This document shows positions 54,814 through 63,071 of a stretch of 64,000 bases of DNA, piece after piece; the stretch's first letter is position 1; each line of letters begins with the position of its first letter. The position numbers were made by a program, and so were the translations under genes. The stretch lies in contig NZ_CP048877.1 in NCBI RefSeq assembly GCF_011207455.1, positions 1,356,576-1,420,575 of the forward strand, written 5' to 3'. Under the pieces are notes generated by a model, which saw only the letters and a list, made by a program, of their open reading frames with translations, was not told where the DNA came from and made no database searches. The stretch comes from Thermosulfuriphilus ammonigenes (lineage in GTDB: Bacteria; Desulfobacterota; Thermodesulfobacteria; Thermodesulfobacteriales; ST65).

Positions 54814-55257
54814 GGCTGACTCTCCTCCTTTGTCAAATTTTTGACCTAAAGATTATCCAGACTAAACTCCTAGAGTCCAACAAGTGTGACTTTGCTCAAC
54901 CTCTCTGCTCTCCTCACCCCCTTTCTTTTTTAATAAATCCCCCTCCAACTTTTCTTGCGCCGTAACTATATAATTTGACAAATATCTCTATCTCACAAAA
55001 GCTAGCTAAAGTAAAGGATTAAATTTCCTTGGCGCCGAGAAGATAACCCCTCTTTGCCCTTGATTCAAGAGGGATAGAAGCACCAACTGACTGAACAATC
55101 AATCAGAAGATAATCCTAAAGGCAGAAGGTGGCCCCCCAAAAGGCTATATTCTAGGGAGATAATCTTGTAAAAATTATTTTTTATCTGAAAGATTTCTTA
55201 TAATCTGGCAATATCTAGTAATTCTGAGCTCAAGTCTAACTTGAAGGGCAAAAGACA
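54814..55257. other. Long intergenic region upstream of the porin gene
   Basis: About 440 AT-rich bases with no supported gene, between the porin and the dsrC terminator. I see short palindromes (CTTGGCGCCGAG near 55029-55040; CTTGATTCAAG near 55058-55068; CAAG and CTTG arms near 55232-55244) that could bind a regulator, but no clear promoter for the porin. Confidence 0.6.
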
Positions 55258-55292
55258 AAATAAAAAGAGCAGGGAAACCCCTGCTCTTTTTA
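55258..55292 (-). terminator. Terminator after dsrC
   Basis: Thirteen-base arms AAAAAGAGCAGGG / CCCTGCTCTTTTT around the four-base loop AAAC, 26 bases past the dsrC stop. Confidence 0.85.
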
Positions 55293-55317
55293 AGTGCAGA
55301 TAAGTCGTTAGACAGGA

Positions 55318-55638
55318 TTAGACACAACCAGTCGGTTTGGGAAGACCGGCCATCTTACAGGCTCCCTTACCCGGGCCAGAGGGGAAGAGCTCATAGATCT
55401 TCTTCAGCGGGTAGCCGGTAACCTTAGAAAGAACCCGCACCATGGGAGCAATGCCGTTCTTTTTAAAGTAATCCTGGAGGACGTTGATAACCTTCCAGTG
55501 ATCCTCAGTGAGCTCCTCAATGCCCTCAAGCTCTTTTACATACTCAACCCACTCCTGGCACCACTCCTCAAGACCTTTTACCAAGAACCCGTCTTCATCG
55601 ACCTCAAAAGTTTTTCCTTTGTACTCAATGGTCGGCAT
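55318..55638 (-). CDS. dsrC: DsrC sulfur-trafficking protein (dissimilatory sulfite reductase partner)
   Basis: DsrC carries sulfur between dissimilatory sulfite reductase DsrAB and a membrane complex as a trisulfide. The 106-residue protein has the family C-terminal arm with both redox cysteines, Cys94 and penultimate Cys105, spaced by ten residues as in functional DsrC (TusE has only one). The N-terminal EYKGKTFEVDEDGFL is also typical. It stands apart from dsrAB, which is common in sulfate reducers. Ribosome site GGAGGG is strong. It implies sulfate, sulfite or sulfur metabolism. Confidence 0.95.
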   Translation of the reverse strand: MPTIEYKGKTFEVDEDGFLVKGLEEWCQEWVEYVKELEGIEELTEDHWKVINVLQDYFKKNGIAPMVRVLSKVTGYPLKKIYELFPSGPGKGACKMAGLPKPTGCV

Positions 55639-55661
55639 AATTCCCTCCTTTTATATTGTTT

Positions 55662-55691
55662 ATAATCAAATCTTTTCTGACTTTGTTACAA
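55662..55691 (-). promoter_or_regulatory. Candidate promoter for dsrC
   Basis: On the minus strand, TTGTAA (55686-55691) and GATTAT (55662-55667) are separated by 18 bases, in an AT-rich region ahead of dsrC. It is a weak match, four of six bases in each box. Confidence 0.35.
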
Positions 55692-55718
55692 AAATGGCTT
55701 AAAGGTAAAACCCTCATA

Positions 55719-56678
55719 CTATAGCCCCCCCTGAATGTCAAGCGAGACCTGTCCGGCTTGCCAGAGAGCTTTCAGAAGAGGAAGATGGGTTGTGTCCAGC
55801 CTCAGGCCGAGCTTTTGAGCATATTGCCAGACCGCCTCAAACTCTTCTTGGTAGATGGTTCGGTCAAGGGGGGGGTAGTCCTTGGCTTGCCACTCCGGAT
55901 GATAGTGTCCCATGAGATTGACGTAGGTTCGGGGAGAGACCTCTTCGGCCAGAAACCGGAGAATCTCAAAAGAGCCAGCAATCCCCTCGGGCATAATCAG
56001 GTGGCGCACCAGCAGACCTTTGCGGGCCAGACCATCTGGTCCGATCTCCAGGTCACCGACCTGACGGTGCATTTCCAGGATGGCCTCGCGTGCTACCTCC
56101 GGATAATTCTCGGCCTTAAGAAACCTTCGGGCGACCTCGGTACTCCAGACCTTGAAATCCGGAAGGTAGATGTCCACCAGGCCTTCAAGCTCTCTAAGGG
56201 TCTTCGGTGAGTCATAGCCTCCGGTGTTGTAGACCACAGGAAGATCAAGCCCCTCGTCCGTAGCCTTGGCTAGGGCTTCGACAATCATGGGGATCTGATG
56301 GGTAGGAGTCACCAGATTGATGTTGTGGCATCCGGCCTTTTTGAGTTCGAGCATTATCTCGGCGAGCCTATGGGAGTCGATCTCTTCTCCGTAGCGCAAC
56401 TGGCTGATCTCGTAAGTCTGACAGAAAACGCAGGCCAAATTACAGCCACTAAAGAAGATAGCCCCTGATCCCTTCTTCCCTACCAGACAGGCCTCTTCAC
56501 CAAAGTGGGGCATATACCCCGAGACAAGGGGGGCTGTCCCAATGCCGCAAAATCCCACCTCCCCCTGGACACGATTTACGCGACACTCCCGGGGGCAGAG
56601 ATCACAGGCCTTGAGGGCTTCTCGTAGCCGACGAGCCCTTTCTCCCAGAAGTGTCGCGTCTTTTAAGGCCTTAGCCAT
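55719..56678 (-). CDS. Radical SAM protein of the PflA-like (COG1313) family
   Basis: A 319-residue radical SAM enzyme. The SAM cluster is CNLACVFC near residue 79 to 86; an N-terminal group of cysteines, CDLCPRECRVNR and FCGIG near 24-44, suggests a second metal site. The family is often called pyruvate-formate-lyase activating-like, but no glycyl-radical enzyme is adjacent. Its ATG overlaps the YcaO-TPR stop by eight bases. What it modifies is not known. Confidence 0.88.
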   Translation of the reverse strand: MAKALKDATLLGERARRLREALKACDLCPRECRVNRVQGEVGFCGIGTAPLVSGYMPHFGEEACLVGKKGSGAIFFSGCNLACVFCQTYEISQLRYGEEIDSHRLAEIMLELKKAGCHNINLVTPTHQIPMIVEALAKATDEGLDLPVVYNTGGYDSPKTLRELEGLVDIYLPDFKVWSTEVARRFLKAENYPEVAREAILEMHRQVGDLEIGPDGLARKGLLVRHLIMPEGIAGSFEILRFLAEEVSPRTYVNLMGHYHPEWQAKDYPPLDRTIYQEEFEAVWQYAQKLGLRLDTTHLPLLKALWQAGQVSLDIQGGL

Positions 56679-58413
56679 GAGACGTTTGGGCTTCGATTAA
56701 GGGTTTTAGCCGTTCTAGGTTCTCCCGGGCAAAATCTATCCCCGGATCCAGTGAAAGAGCCGTCTCGTACCAACGGATGGCCTCCCTATAAAGCCCCAGT
56801 TCTCGAAAGTTAGAGCCAATATTGGCGTAATCAATGGCCGAAGTGGGGTCGATCTCTATAGCCTTTACAAAGCAGGCAATGGCCGCCTCGTGTTCCTTAA
56901 GTTTGTAGTGGCAGAAGCCTTTAAGATTGAAGATTTCCTTCAGGCCATTGTTGTAGGAGGCAGCTTTCTCTAGAGCGGAGATGGCCTGGCGGTAGTCTTC
57001 CTTCTCTTTGTGGCAGAGACCAATATGGCAGTAAATGTTGGCTATCTCCTCCGGGCGGGGATTCAGCGCGAGGGCCCGCTCAAAGGAGGCCAAGGCCTGA
57101 TCGTAGGCCCCCAGGCCTTCGTAGGCCACGCCCTGATAGAAGGCAATATCAAAACGGTTCGGGCAAACTTCATCCAGGACCCCCAGCCACTTAAGGGCTT
57201 CTGCCGGGGGTCGTCTTTCGGCCAGCAGCCGGGCCAGGTGGAAGGGCAGGTCTATACCTATGGTTCGATCACGGAAATGACAACCAGGGATCACGGCATA
57301 GACTGCCGGAACTCCGATTTCTGGGTGGGTAATGTCTACCAGATAAAGGTTGAGCCCTCTCTCGTTAAGGGCCTGGCTCAAGGCCTCGACCTCCTCTCGG
57401 AAGTTATCGCTGGCCACCGAAGGGAGATCAGAGAGGTTTACCAGGGAGGGAGTGTCTATAACGTACTGGGCCTCATCGAGGGTGGCAAACTTGGGCAGAC
57501 CACTTTCGGCATACTTGCCATCGGTGTCAAAATCTCCGGCCAGCTGGGCCACTTCAGTCAGCGCCCGGATAAGGGCCCGTTCCGGACTGGTGGCCGTGCC
57601 AGCGGTATAGACTATTTCGCTTCGGTGGGGATAAGTGCTCGGATCAATAGCCAGAGCGCCCACAGAGGGGATGCCCAGACCGAGGGTGAAGTCCTTAAGC
57701 CAGACCTTGATCCCCAAGCGGGTGAAGCGCTCCAGGAGTTCGGCACAGCTACCAGAGAGACTGGCCGGATGGATGGTAGGGGTGCGCAGGGTCTCATAGG
57801 TGACCAGCGAAGAGACGTGGCGTTCGACCAGCTCACAGGTAGCCTGGACAGCCGCTTCTGCCAGAGAGTTTCCGGCCGCGGAGCCATTGTACTCGTGGAT
57901 CAGCCAGAACCAGAAAAAGGGAATAGAGACCATCTTTTGGTTGCGGACATCGTAGGCCTTGGTGAAGTGAAAGGGTATCTCTTGAAGGAGTTCTCTTAGT
58001 CGATCGTTTGAAAGATTCTCTTCGTCGTGAACGGCCCGGAAAAGTTCTTCTAGATCTATGGCCTCCTCTCCCAGCCGAGAGAAAGTTTCTACCTCATACT
58101 TGTTCTGCTTGACAAACGAAAAGAGACTGAAGCGTTCTACCAGCTCCATGAGGGCACTGGCCTCCGCCTGGAGGGGCTCGGCTCCCTTGCCCATCTGCTT
58201 ATGAAAGCCGGTCAGGGAGGCGGCCTCGGCCGAATAAAGGCTGATATAAACCGGTATTCCCAGGCGCCCCTTATCTATACGCACCAAATCCCGGCATATT
58301 TTATAACCCCGTTCTTCAAGAATCCTTCGGACCCGCTGGATGGTCTCCTCTGGGGTGAAAACCTTATCGTACTTGCGCCCTGTCTGTTTAAAGGAATCCT
58401 TTAAAAATTCCAT
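56671..58413 (-). CDS. YcaO-domain protein with C-terminal TPR repeats
   Basis: YcaO enzymes use ATP to activate amide bonds, making azolines, thioamides and related peptide changes. The YcaO core (about 1-410) has QAEASALMELVERF near 84, GSAAGNSLAEAAVQATCELVERH (read in parts) near 182 and TAGTATSPERALIRALTEV near 271, the ATP/Mg-binding motifs. The C-terminal half (about 420-570) is a run of TPR helices, including FNLKGFCHYKLKEHEAAIAC-type repeats, for binding a partner. ATG at 58413 follows GGAGG; an ATG at 58443 lies before the promoter's start and is not used. Target protein is unknown. Confidence 0.88.
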   Translation of the reverse strand: MEFLKDSFKQTGRKYDKVFTPEETIQRVRRILEERGYKICRDLVRIDKGRLGIPVYISLYSAEAASLTGFHKQMGKGAEPLQAEASALMELVERFSLFSFVKQNKYEVETFSRLGEEAIDLEELFRAVHDEENLSNDRLRELLQEIPFHFTKAYDVRNQKMVSIPFFWFWLIHEYNGSAAGNSLAEAAVQATCELVERHVSSLVTYETLRTPTIHPASLSGSCAELLERFTRLGIKVWLKDFTLGLGIPSVGALAIDPSTYPHRSEIVYTAGTATSPERALIRALTEVAQLAGDFDTDGKYAESGLPKFATLDEAQYVIDTPSLVNLSDLPSVASDNFREEVEALSQALNERGLNLYLVDITHPEIGVPAVYAVIPGCHFRDRTIGIDLPFHLARLLAERRPPAEALKWLGVLDEVCPNRFDIAFYQGVAYEGLGAYDQALASFERALALNPRPEEIANIYCHIGLCHKEKEDYRQAISALEKAASYNNGLKEIFNLKGFCHYKLKEHEAAIACFVKAIEIDPTSAIDYANIGSNFRELGLYREAIRWYETALSLDPGIDFARENLERLKPLIEAQTSHG

Positions 58414-58432
58414 AAACAACCTCCATTTTGGG

Positions 58433-58461
58433 ATTATAGCCAAATTTTATCTTTTTACCAA
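58433..58461 (-). promoter_or_regulatory. Promoter of the YcaO-TPR / radical SAM pair
   Basis: On the minus strand TTGGTA (58456-58461), 17 bases, then a perfect TATAAT (58433-58438). The start would be near 58426, leaving a leader of about 13 bases that carries only the ribosome site. Confidence 0.65.
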
Positions 58462-58548
58462 GATGAATCGCCACTCATTGTTCCCAATCAAGGTTAACGA
58501 TAAAAAATATGATAGACAAGCTCCTGATCTGAAGCCTATCAAGGCTTA

Positions 58549-59391
58549 TCATACCCGACCATTTTGGTCAAAGATTGGGGTGAGTTTTTCGGAAAGATCG
58601 ACAAAGTCGGTCGGGCTCAGGGCCTCAGGCCGGATGTTGACCGGAAGCCCCAGGGAGATGAGGGCAGCCTCGGTCTTTTGGCGGGGAATTCCCAGGCTCT
58701 TAAGGGCGTTGGCCAGGGTTTTGCGTCTCTGGGAAAAGGCCACTTTGACCAGGGTCATGAACCATTGTTCATCTTTGGGGCGGCGGTCTGGCAGACGAAA
58801 GGTGATTTTGATGGCCGTGCTGGAAACCTTGGGAGGGGGCCAGAAACATCTCGGGGAAAGGTTCATTAAGGCCCGGATCTCAGCCCAGACTCCGAGAAAG
58901 ACGCTAAGAAGGCCGTATTTGCGGCTTCCTGGAGAGGCCAGAAGGCGATCGGCGACCTCCTTCTGGACCATAAAGGTGCAGAAGGAGAGGTGTTTTCTTG
59001 CTTTAAGCAAAGAAAAAAGCAAAGGACTGGTAAGATAATAGGGAAGGTTGCCAAAGATAATAAGCTTCTGGTCAAGCTCCCGGGCCAGGTCTGCCCAATC
59101 AAGCTTAAGGATGTCTCCTTGGCGGAGACAGACGTTGTCTGGGAGCCCTTCAGCCTTGAGGGCTTTAATGAGGCCTTTGTCTATCTCATAGGCGATTACC
59201 CTTTCAGAGGCTTCGGCCAGGGCCAGGGTTAGGGCTCCCAGGCCAGCTCCTAGTTCGATAACTGTGGCCTGGGGAGGAAGGTCCGAGAGGGCCACCAGGC
59301 GGCGGGCCAGATTGACGTCTACCAGGAAATTTTGTCCCAGAGATTTTTGGGGACTCAGGCCGTATTTTTGGAGAATCTTCCGGGGATTCAT
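58549..59391 (-). CDS. rsmA: 16S rRNA dimethyladenosine transferase RsmA/KsgA
   Basis: Dimethylates A1518 and A1519 of 16S rRNA during 30S assembly. The QNFLVDVNLA block, SAM motif IELGAGLGALT near residue 43, and the N-P-P-Y-type NLPYYLTSPLL motif near 112 are present. ATG at 59391 overlaps the DUF2062 stop (ATGA), and the longer frame upstream belongs to the neighbour's codons. 280 residues. Confidence 0.95.
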   Translation of the reverse strand: MNPRKILQKYGLSPQKSLGQNFLVDVNLARRLVALSDLPPQATVIELGAGLGALTLALAEASERVIAYEIDKGLIKALKAEGLPDNVCLRQGDILKLDWADLARELDQKLIIFGNLPYYLTSPLLFSLLKARKHLSFCTFMVQKEVADRLLASPGSRKYGLLSVFLGVWAEIRALMNLSPRCFWPPPKVSSTAIKITFRLPDRRPKDEQWFMTLVKVAFSQRRKTLANALKSLGIPRQKTEAALISLGLPVNIRPEALSPTDFVDLSEKLTPIFDQNGRV

Positions 59392-59912
59392 CCTCTGGAG
59401 GGGTACCTTTTCTGGAGGAAACGTTGCACCAAAAGATAGGCCAGAACCGAAGGAAAGATGGCCAAGACCAGGCCTCCCACCTGGAGGATGAGCAGGGTCT
59501 GGCCTCCCAGATGAAAGAGGGCTCTGGCGGCCTCGAAGAACCCTCCCTCCTGGAGATGTTTTATCCAAAAAGAAAGATCCTCCCTCCCGACGTCAAGGGG
59601 CAGAATCCTTCTGCCCAGCCACCAGGCCAGGCCGTAGTGGATGGGAATGGTAAAAGGATTACTTACCCAGAGGGCCGAAGCCAAAGCGGCGACGAGGTTG
59701 GCCCGAATAAGAGGAGCCGTAAGGATGATGAGGGCGGTATGGAAGGGGATGGTGGGTGTCAGCCCCACAAAGATCCCCAGAGCTACGCCGCGGGCCAGCA
59801 TCCTGCTGTCGGCTCGGAGCCGTAGAAGACGTAGATAGTGATAGCGAAGAAAACGAAGAATATTCGGGGCTGGAGGTCGAAACGGTCGGAGAGGGGGTTT
59901 AACCTGAGACAT
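59388..59912 (-). CDS. DUF2062-family membrane protein
   Basis: A 174-residue integral membrane protein. It begins with a basic, Pro-rich cytosolic stretch and then the DUF2062 core: a GVALGIFVGLTPTIPFHT segment near residue 40 and an SALWVSNPFTIPIHY segment near 80, with the last helix at about 138-165. Function is not established, though family members occur near glycan-modification genes. It overlaps tsaD by 14 bases and rsmA by four, so all belong to one operon. Confidence 0.82.
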   Translation of the reverse strand: MSQVKPPLRPFRPPAPNILRFLRYHYLRLLRLRADSRMLARGVALGIFVGLTPTIPFHTALIILTAPLIRANLVAALASALWVSNPFTIPIHYGLAWWLGRRILPLDVGREDLSFWIKHLQEGGFFEAARALFHLGGQTLLILQVGGLVLAIFPSVLAYLLVQRFLQKRYPSRG

Positions 59913-60915
59913 GGCGGAGAGTCTTGGCCCGGGCATAAACATCGGCCTCCAAGTCAAGAAGGCGTCCGGCTTTATGGAGATGATACCCGGCCACTCCGAC
60001 CATGGCGGCGTTATCGGTGCAGAGGGCCGGGCTAGGGGTGAAGACTTCAAGGCCCCGCTTAATGCCAGCCGCCTTAAGGGTCTTGCGCAGCCGGGGGTTG
60101 GCCGCCACCCCTCCGGCAAGGACCACCGTTTTAACCCCGGTTTGTTCGACGGCCAGGAGGGTCCGTTCAACGAGCATCTCTACTACAGCGGCCTCAAAGC
60201 TGGCACAAAGATCGGCCAAAGGGAGAGGCTCCCCTTGGGCTTTAACCCTGCGCACATAGTGAACTACAGCGGTCTTAAGGCCGGAGAAGCTGAAGTCAAG
60301 AGGCGCTCCCTTAACCCGGGCTCGAGGCAGAGGTATGGCTTGAGGATTTCCCTTTTGGGCTATCTGGCTGATAATGGGGCCGCCAGGATAGCCAAGCTCA
60401 AGGAGTTTGGCCACCTTATCAAAGGCCTCCCCGGCAGCATCATCTCTGGTCTGTCCCAGGAGGCGATAGGTTAAAAAGTCATCGACAAGGTAAAGATTGG
60501 TATGACCTCCAGAGACTACCAAAGCAACGAATGGAAAGGAGGGGGTGGCTTCTAGAAAGACGGCCAGCAGATGGGCATGGAGGTGATCTACGCCCACCAA
60601 GGGTAGCCCCCTGGCCATGGCCAGGGCCTTGGCAAATGAAAACCCCACCACCAGGGCTCCTACCAACCCCGGCCCCTGAGTAACCGCTAGGCCCGTTATT
60701 TCTTTAAGCCCTACGCCGGCCCGGGCAAGGGCCTCATCTACTACAGGGACGATCATCTCCAGATGGCGGCGACTGGCCAGCTCGGGGACGACACCGCCAA
60801 AGTGGCCATGGAGATCATTCTGGCTGGCCACCACGGAGGACAGGGCCCGGCGGCCATCTTCAACCACCGCTGCCGCTGTTTCGTCACAGGAGCTTTCAAT
60901 GGCCAGAATGAGCAT
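59899..60915 (-). CDS. tsaD: tRNA threonylcarbamoyladenosine transferase TsaD
   Basis: Transfers threonylcarbamoyl to A37 of tRNAs reading ANN codons. The start is LAIESSCDETAAAVVE; metal histidines lie in GVDHLHAHLLA near residue 110; SGGHTNLYLV near 133 and GGVAANPRLRKTL near 268 are typical. 338 residues. Its ATG shares one base with the argG stop (TGATG). Confidence 0.97.
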   Translation of the reverse strand: MLILAIESSCDETAAAVVEDGRRALSSVVASQNDLHGHFGGVVPELASRRHLEMIVPVVDEALARAGVGLKEITGLAVTQGPGLVGALVVGFSFAKALAMARGLPLVGVDHLHAHLLAVFLEATPSFPFVALVVSGGHTNLYLVDDFLTYRLLGQTRDDAAGEAFDKVAKLLELGYPGGPIISQIAQKGNPQAIPLPRARVKGAPLDFSFSGLKTAVVHYVRRVKAQGEPLPLADLCASFEAAVVEMLVERTLLAVEQTGVKTVVLAGGVAANPRLRKTLKAAGIKRGLEVFTPSPALCTDNAAMVGVAGYHLHKAGRLLDLEADVYARAKTLRHVSG

Positions 60916-62123
60916 CAGAGGGTCTGGCGCCTCCTAACCATGGCCTGGACCTTGAGCCTTAACCCCTGAAGCCTGATAAAGCCCTCGGCATCCTTCTGGT
61001 TGTAAAGGGTGTCGGCCTCAAAGGTGGCCAGCTCCGGGAGGTATAGGGAACGGGGGGCCCTTCTCCCCACCACCCAGGCACTACCCTTGTAGAGTTTAAG
61101 ACGCACGCATCCGGTGATTCCTTTCTGTGTCTCTTCGACAAAGGCCCGAAGGGTTTCCATCTCCGGGGAATACCAGAAGCCGTAATAGATAAGCTCAGCC
61201 AGACGAGGGACGAGGCTGTCTCTTAAGTGCATCACCTCTCGGTCCATGGTGAGGTGTTCTAGGGCCCGGTGGGCCAGATGAAGGAGAGTTCCCCCCGGAG
61301 TCTCGTATACCCCCCGGCTTTTTATACCCACAAAGCGATTCTCGACCATATCTATTCGACCAATTCCATGGCGTCCGGCGATCTCGTTAACCCTGGCTAG
61401 AAGCCTGGCTGGAGACAGTCCCTCGCCATTTATTGCTACCGGAATGCCGTTTTCAAAATCTATTTCCAGGTATTCCGGGCTGTCCGGGGCCTTCTCCGGG
61501 GAGACCGTCATCTGGAACATATCTTCAGGGGGTTCGGTCCAGGGGTCTTCCAGGATTCCCCCCTCGTAACTGATATGGAATAGATTGGCGTCCATACTGT
61601 AGGGTTTTTCTTTGGTTACTGGCACGGGAATCCCATGCCTTTGGGCATAGTTGATAAGATCCTCTCGACCTTTAAAGGGCCACTGGCGCCAGGGAGCGAT
61701 AATGCTTATCTCCGGGGCCAGGGCCATATAGGTGAGTTCAAAGCGAACCTGATCGTTCCCCTTTCCGGTGGCCCCGTGGGCTACCGCATCGGCCCCCACC
61801 TCCTTGGCCACGGCTATCTGCTCCCGGGCGATAAGGGGTCTGGCCAGAGAGGTTCCCAGGAGGTAACCTCCTTCGTAGATGACGTTGGCCTTAAGGGCGG
61901 TGAAAACAAAATCAGCGACAAACTCTTCCTTGAGGTCTCTGATAATGACCTCCTCTGCCCCGGTGGCCAGGCCCTTTTGTTTTATGGCCTCCCAGTCTTC
62001 CTTTTGGCCAATGTCGGCACAGTAGGCCACCACAGGGCACTGGTAGGTCTCTTTGAGCCACCTGAGGATGACCGAGGTATCCAGCCCCCCTGAGTAGGCA
62101 AGGACGATCTTTCGCGGTTTCAT
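60915..62123 (-). CDS. argG: Argininosuccinate synthase
   Basis: Joins citrulline and aspartate in arginine synthesis. The ATP loop [11 protein letters not shown] starts at residue 9; conserved [13 protein letters not shown] near 116 and the Asp-rich [14 protein letters not shown] region near 170. ATG at 62123 follows AAGGAG by nine bases; upstream extension is spurious. 402 residues. Thirteen bases from argF. Confidence 0.97.
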   Translation of the reverse strand: MKPRKIVLAYSGGLDTSVILRWLKETYQCPVVAYCADIGQKEDWEAIKQKGLATGAEEVIIRDLKEEFVADFVFTALKANVIYEGGYLLGTSLARPLIAREQIAVAKEVGADAVAHGATGKGNDQVRFELTYMALAPEISIIAPWRQWPFKGREDLINYAQRHGIPVPVTKEKPYSMDANLFHISYEGGILEDPWTEPPEDMFQMTVSPEKAPDSPEYLEIDFENGIPVAINGEGLSPARLLARVNEIAGRHGIGRIDMVENRFVGIKSRGVYETPGGTLLHLAHRALEHLTMDREVMHLRDSLVPRLAELIYYGFWYSPEMETLRAFVEETQKGITGCVRLKLYKGSAWVVGRRAPRSLYLPELATFEADTLYNQKDAEGFIRLQGLRLKVQAMVRRRQTL

Positions 62124-62136
62124 GTCGGCAACTCCT

Positions 62137-63060
62137 TTAGCTATTTTCTGGATTAAGAAGCCACTCCAGCAGGGCCATGTGGAGCCACATTTTGTTTTCC
62201 GCCTGCTCCCAGACCACCGACTGGGGGCCTTCAAGAACCTCTTCGGTGACTTCCTCCCCCCGGTGGGCGGGAAGACAGTGGAGAAAAATGGCCTCTTTTT
62301 TGGCTTGGGCCATCAGAGAGGCGTTTACCTGATAAGGGGAGAAGACCTTCCTCCGGACATCCGCCTCCTTTTCCTGGCCCATACTGGCCCAGACATCGGT
62401 GTTGACTACATCGGCTCCGGCCACGGCCTCCTCTGGCCTTCGGAGAAGGCGAATACGGTCACCGGCTAGGGCCTGGGCCTCGGCCAGTATCTGGGGATCG
62501 GGATCGAAACCTTCCGGACAGGCCAGGACAAGTTCGAACCCCAGGCGGGCCGCGGCCTCTATCCACGAGTGGGCGACGTTGTTGCCATCTCCTACCCAGG
62601 CCACCCGGATGCAGGAAATGTCGCCCTTTTTTTCCATAACCGTTAAAAGATCCGAGAGGACCTGACAGGGATGGTGCTGGTCGGTAAGGCCGTTGATTAC
62701 CGGGATCTTGGCCCATCGGGCCAGCTCCTCGACCACCTCCTGACCAAAGGTGCGGATAACCAAGGCATGGAGATAACCTGAAAGCACCCGGGCGGTATCC
62801 TTCAGGGGTTCACCGCGCTGGAGCTGAAGATCCCGGGTGGACAAGAAGGTCGTCTCACCACCTAAACGATACATGGCGGCCTCAAAAGAAACCCTGGTCC
62901 TGGTAGAGGGCTTCTCAAAGATGAGACCTAATATTTTGCCCACCAGCGGTCTATGGGGAATTCCCCGGCGACTTCTCTCTTTGAGCTGCAAGGCCTGCTT
63001 AAGAAGATCTAGTATCTCTTCGGTGCTGAGATCCAAGACCCTCAGAAAATGTCTGGGCAT
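62137..63060 (-). CDS. argF: Ornithine carbamoyltransferase
   Basis: Makes citrulline from ornithine and carbamoyl phosphate. [16 protein letters not shown] near 48 binds carbamoyl phosphate; [15 protein letters not shown] near 128 and [12 protein letters not shown] near 262 are the conserved ornithine-site motifs. 307 residues. Together with argG it gives the last stages of arginine synthesis bar argH. Confidence 0.97.
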   Translation of the reverse strand: MPRHFLRVLDLSTEEILDLLKQALQLKERSRRGIPHRPLVGKILGLIFEKPSTRTRVSFEAAMYRLGGETTFLSTRDLQLQRGEPLKDTARVLSGYLHALVIRTFGQEVVEELARWAKIPVINGLTDQHHPCQVLSDLLTVMEKKGDISCIRVAWVGDGNNVAHSWIEAAARLGFELVLACPEGFDPDPQILAEAQALAGDRIRLLRRPEEAVAGADVVNTDVWASMGQEKEADVRRKVFSPYQVNASLMAQAKKEAIFLHCLPAHRGEEVTEEVLEGPQSVVWEQAENKMWLHMALLEWLLNPENS

Positions 63061-63071
63061 GATCGTTCTCC

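Noticed and set aside
59913-60170. Long upstream extension of the DUF2062 gene
   Set aside because: The extra residues are out-of-frame tsaD sequence, Pro/Arg-rich and unlike the family; ATG at 59912 fits.
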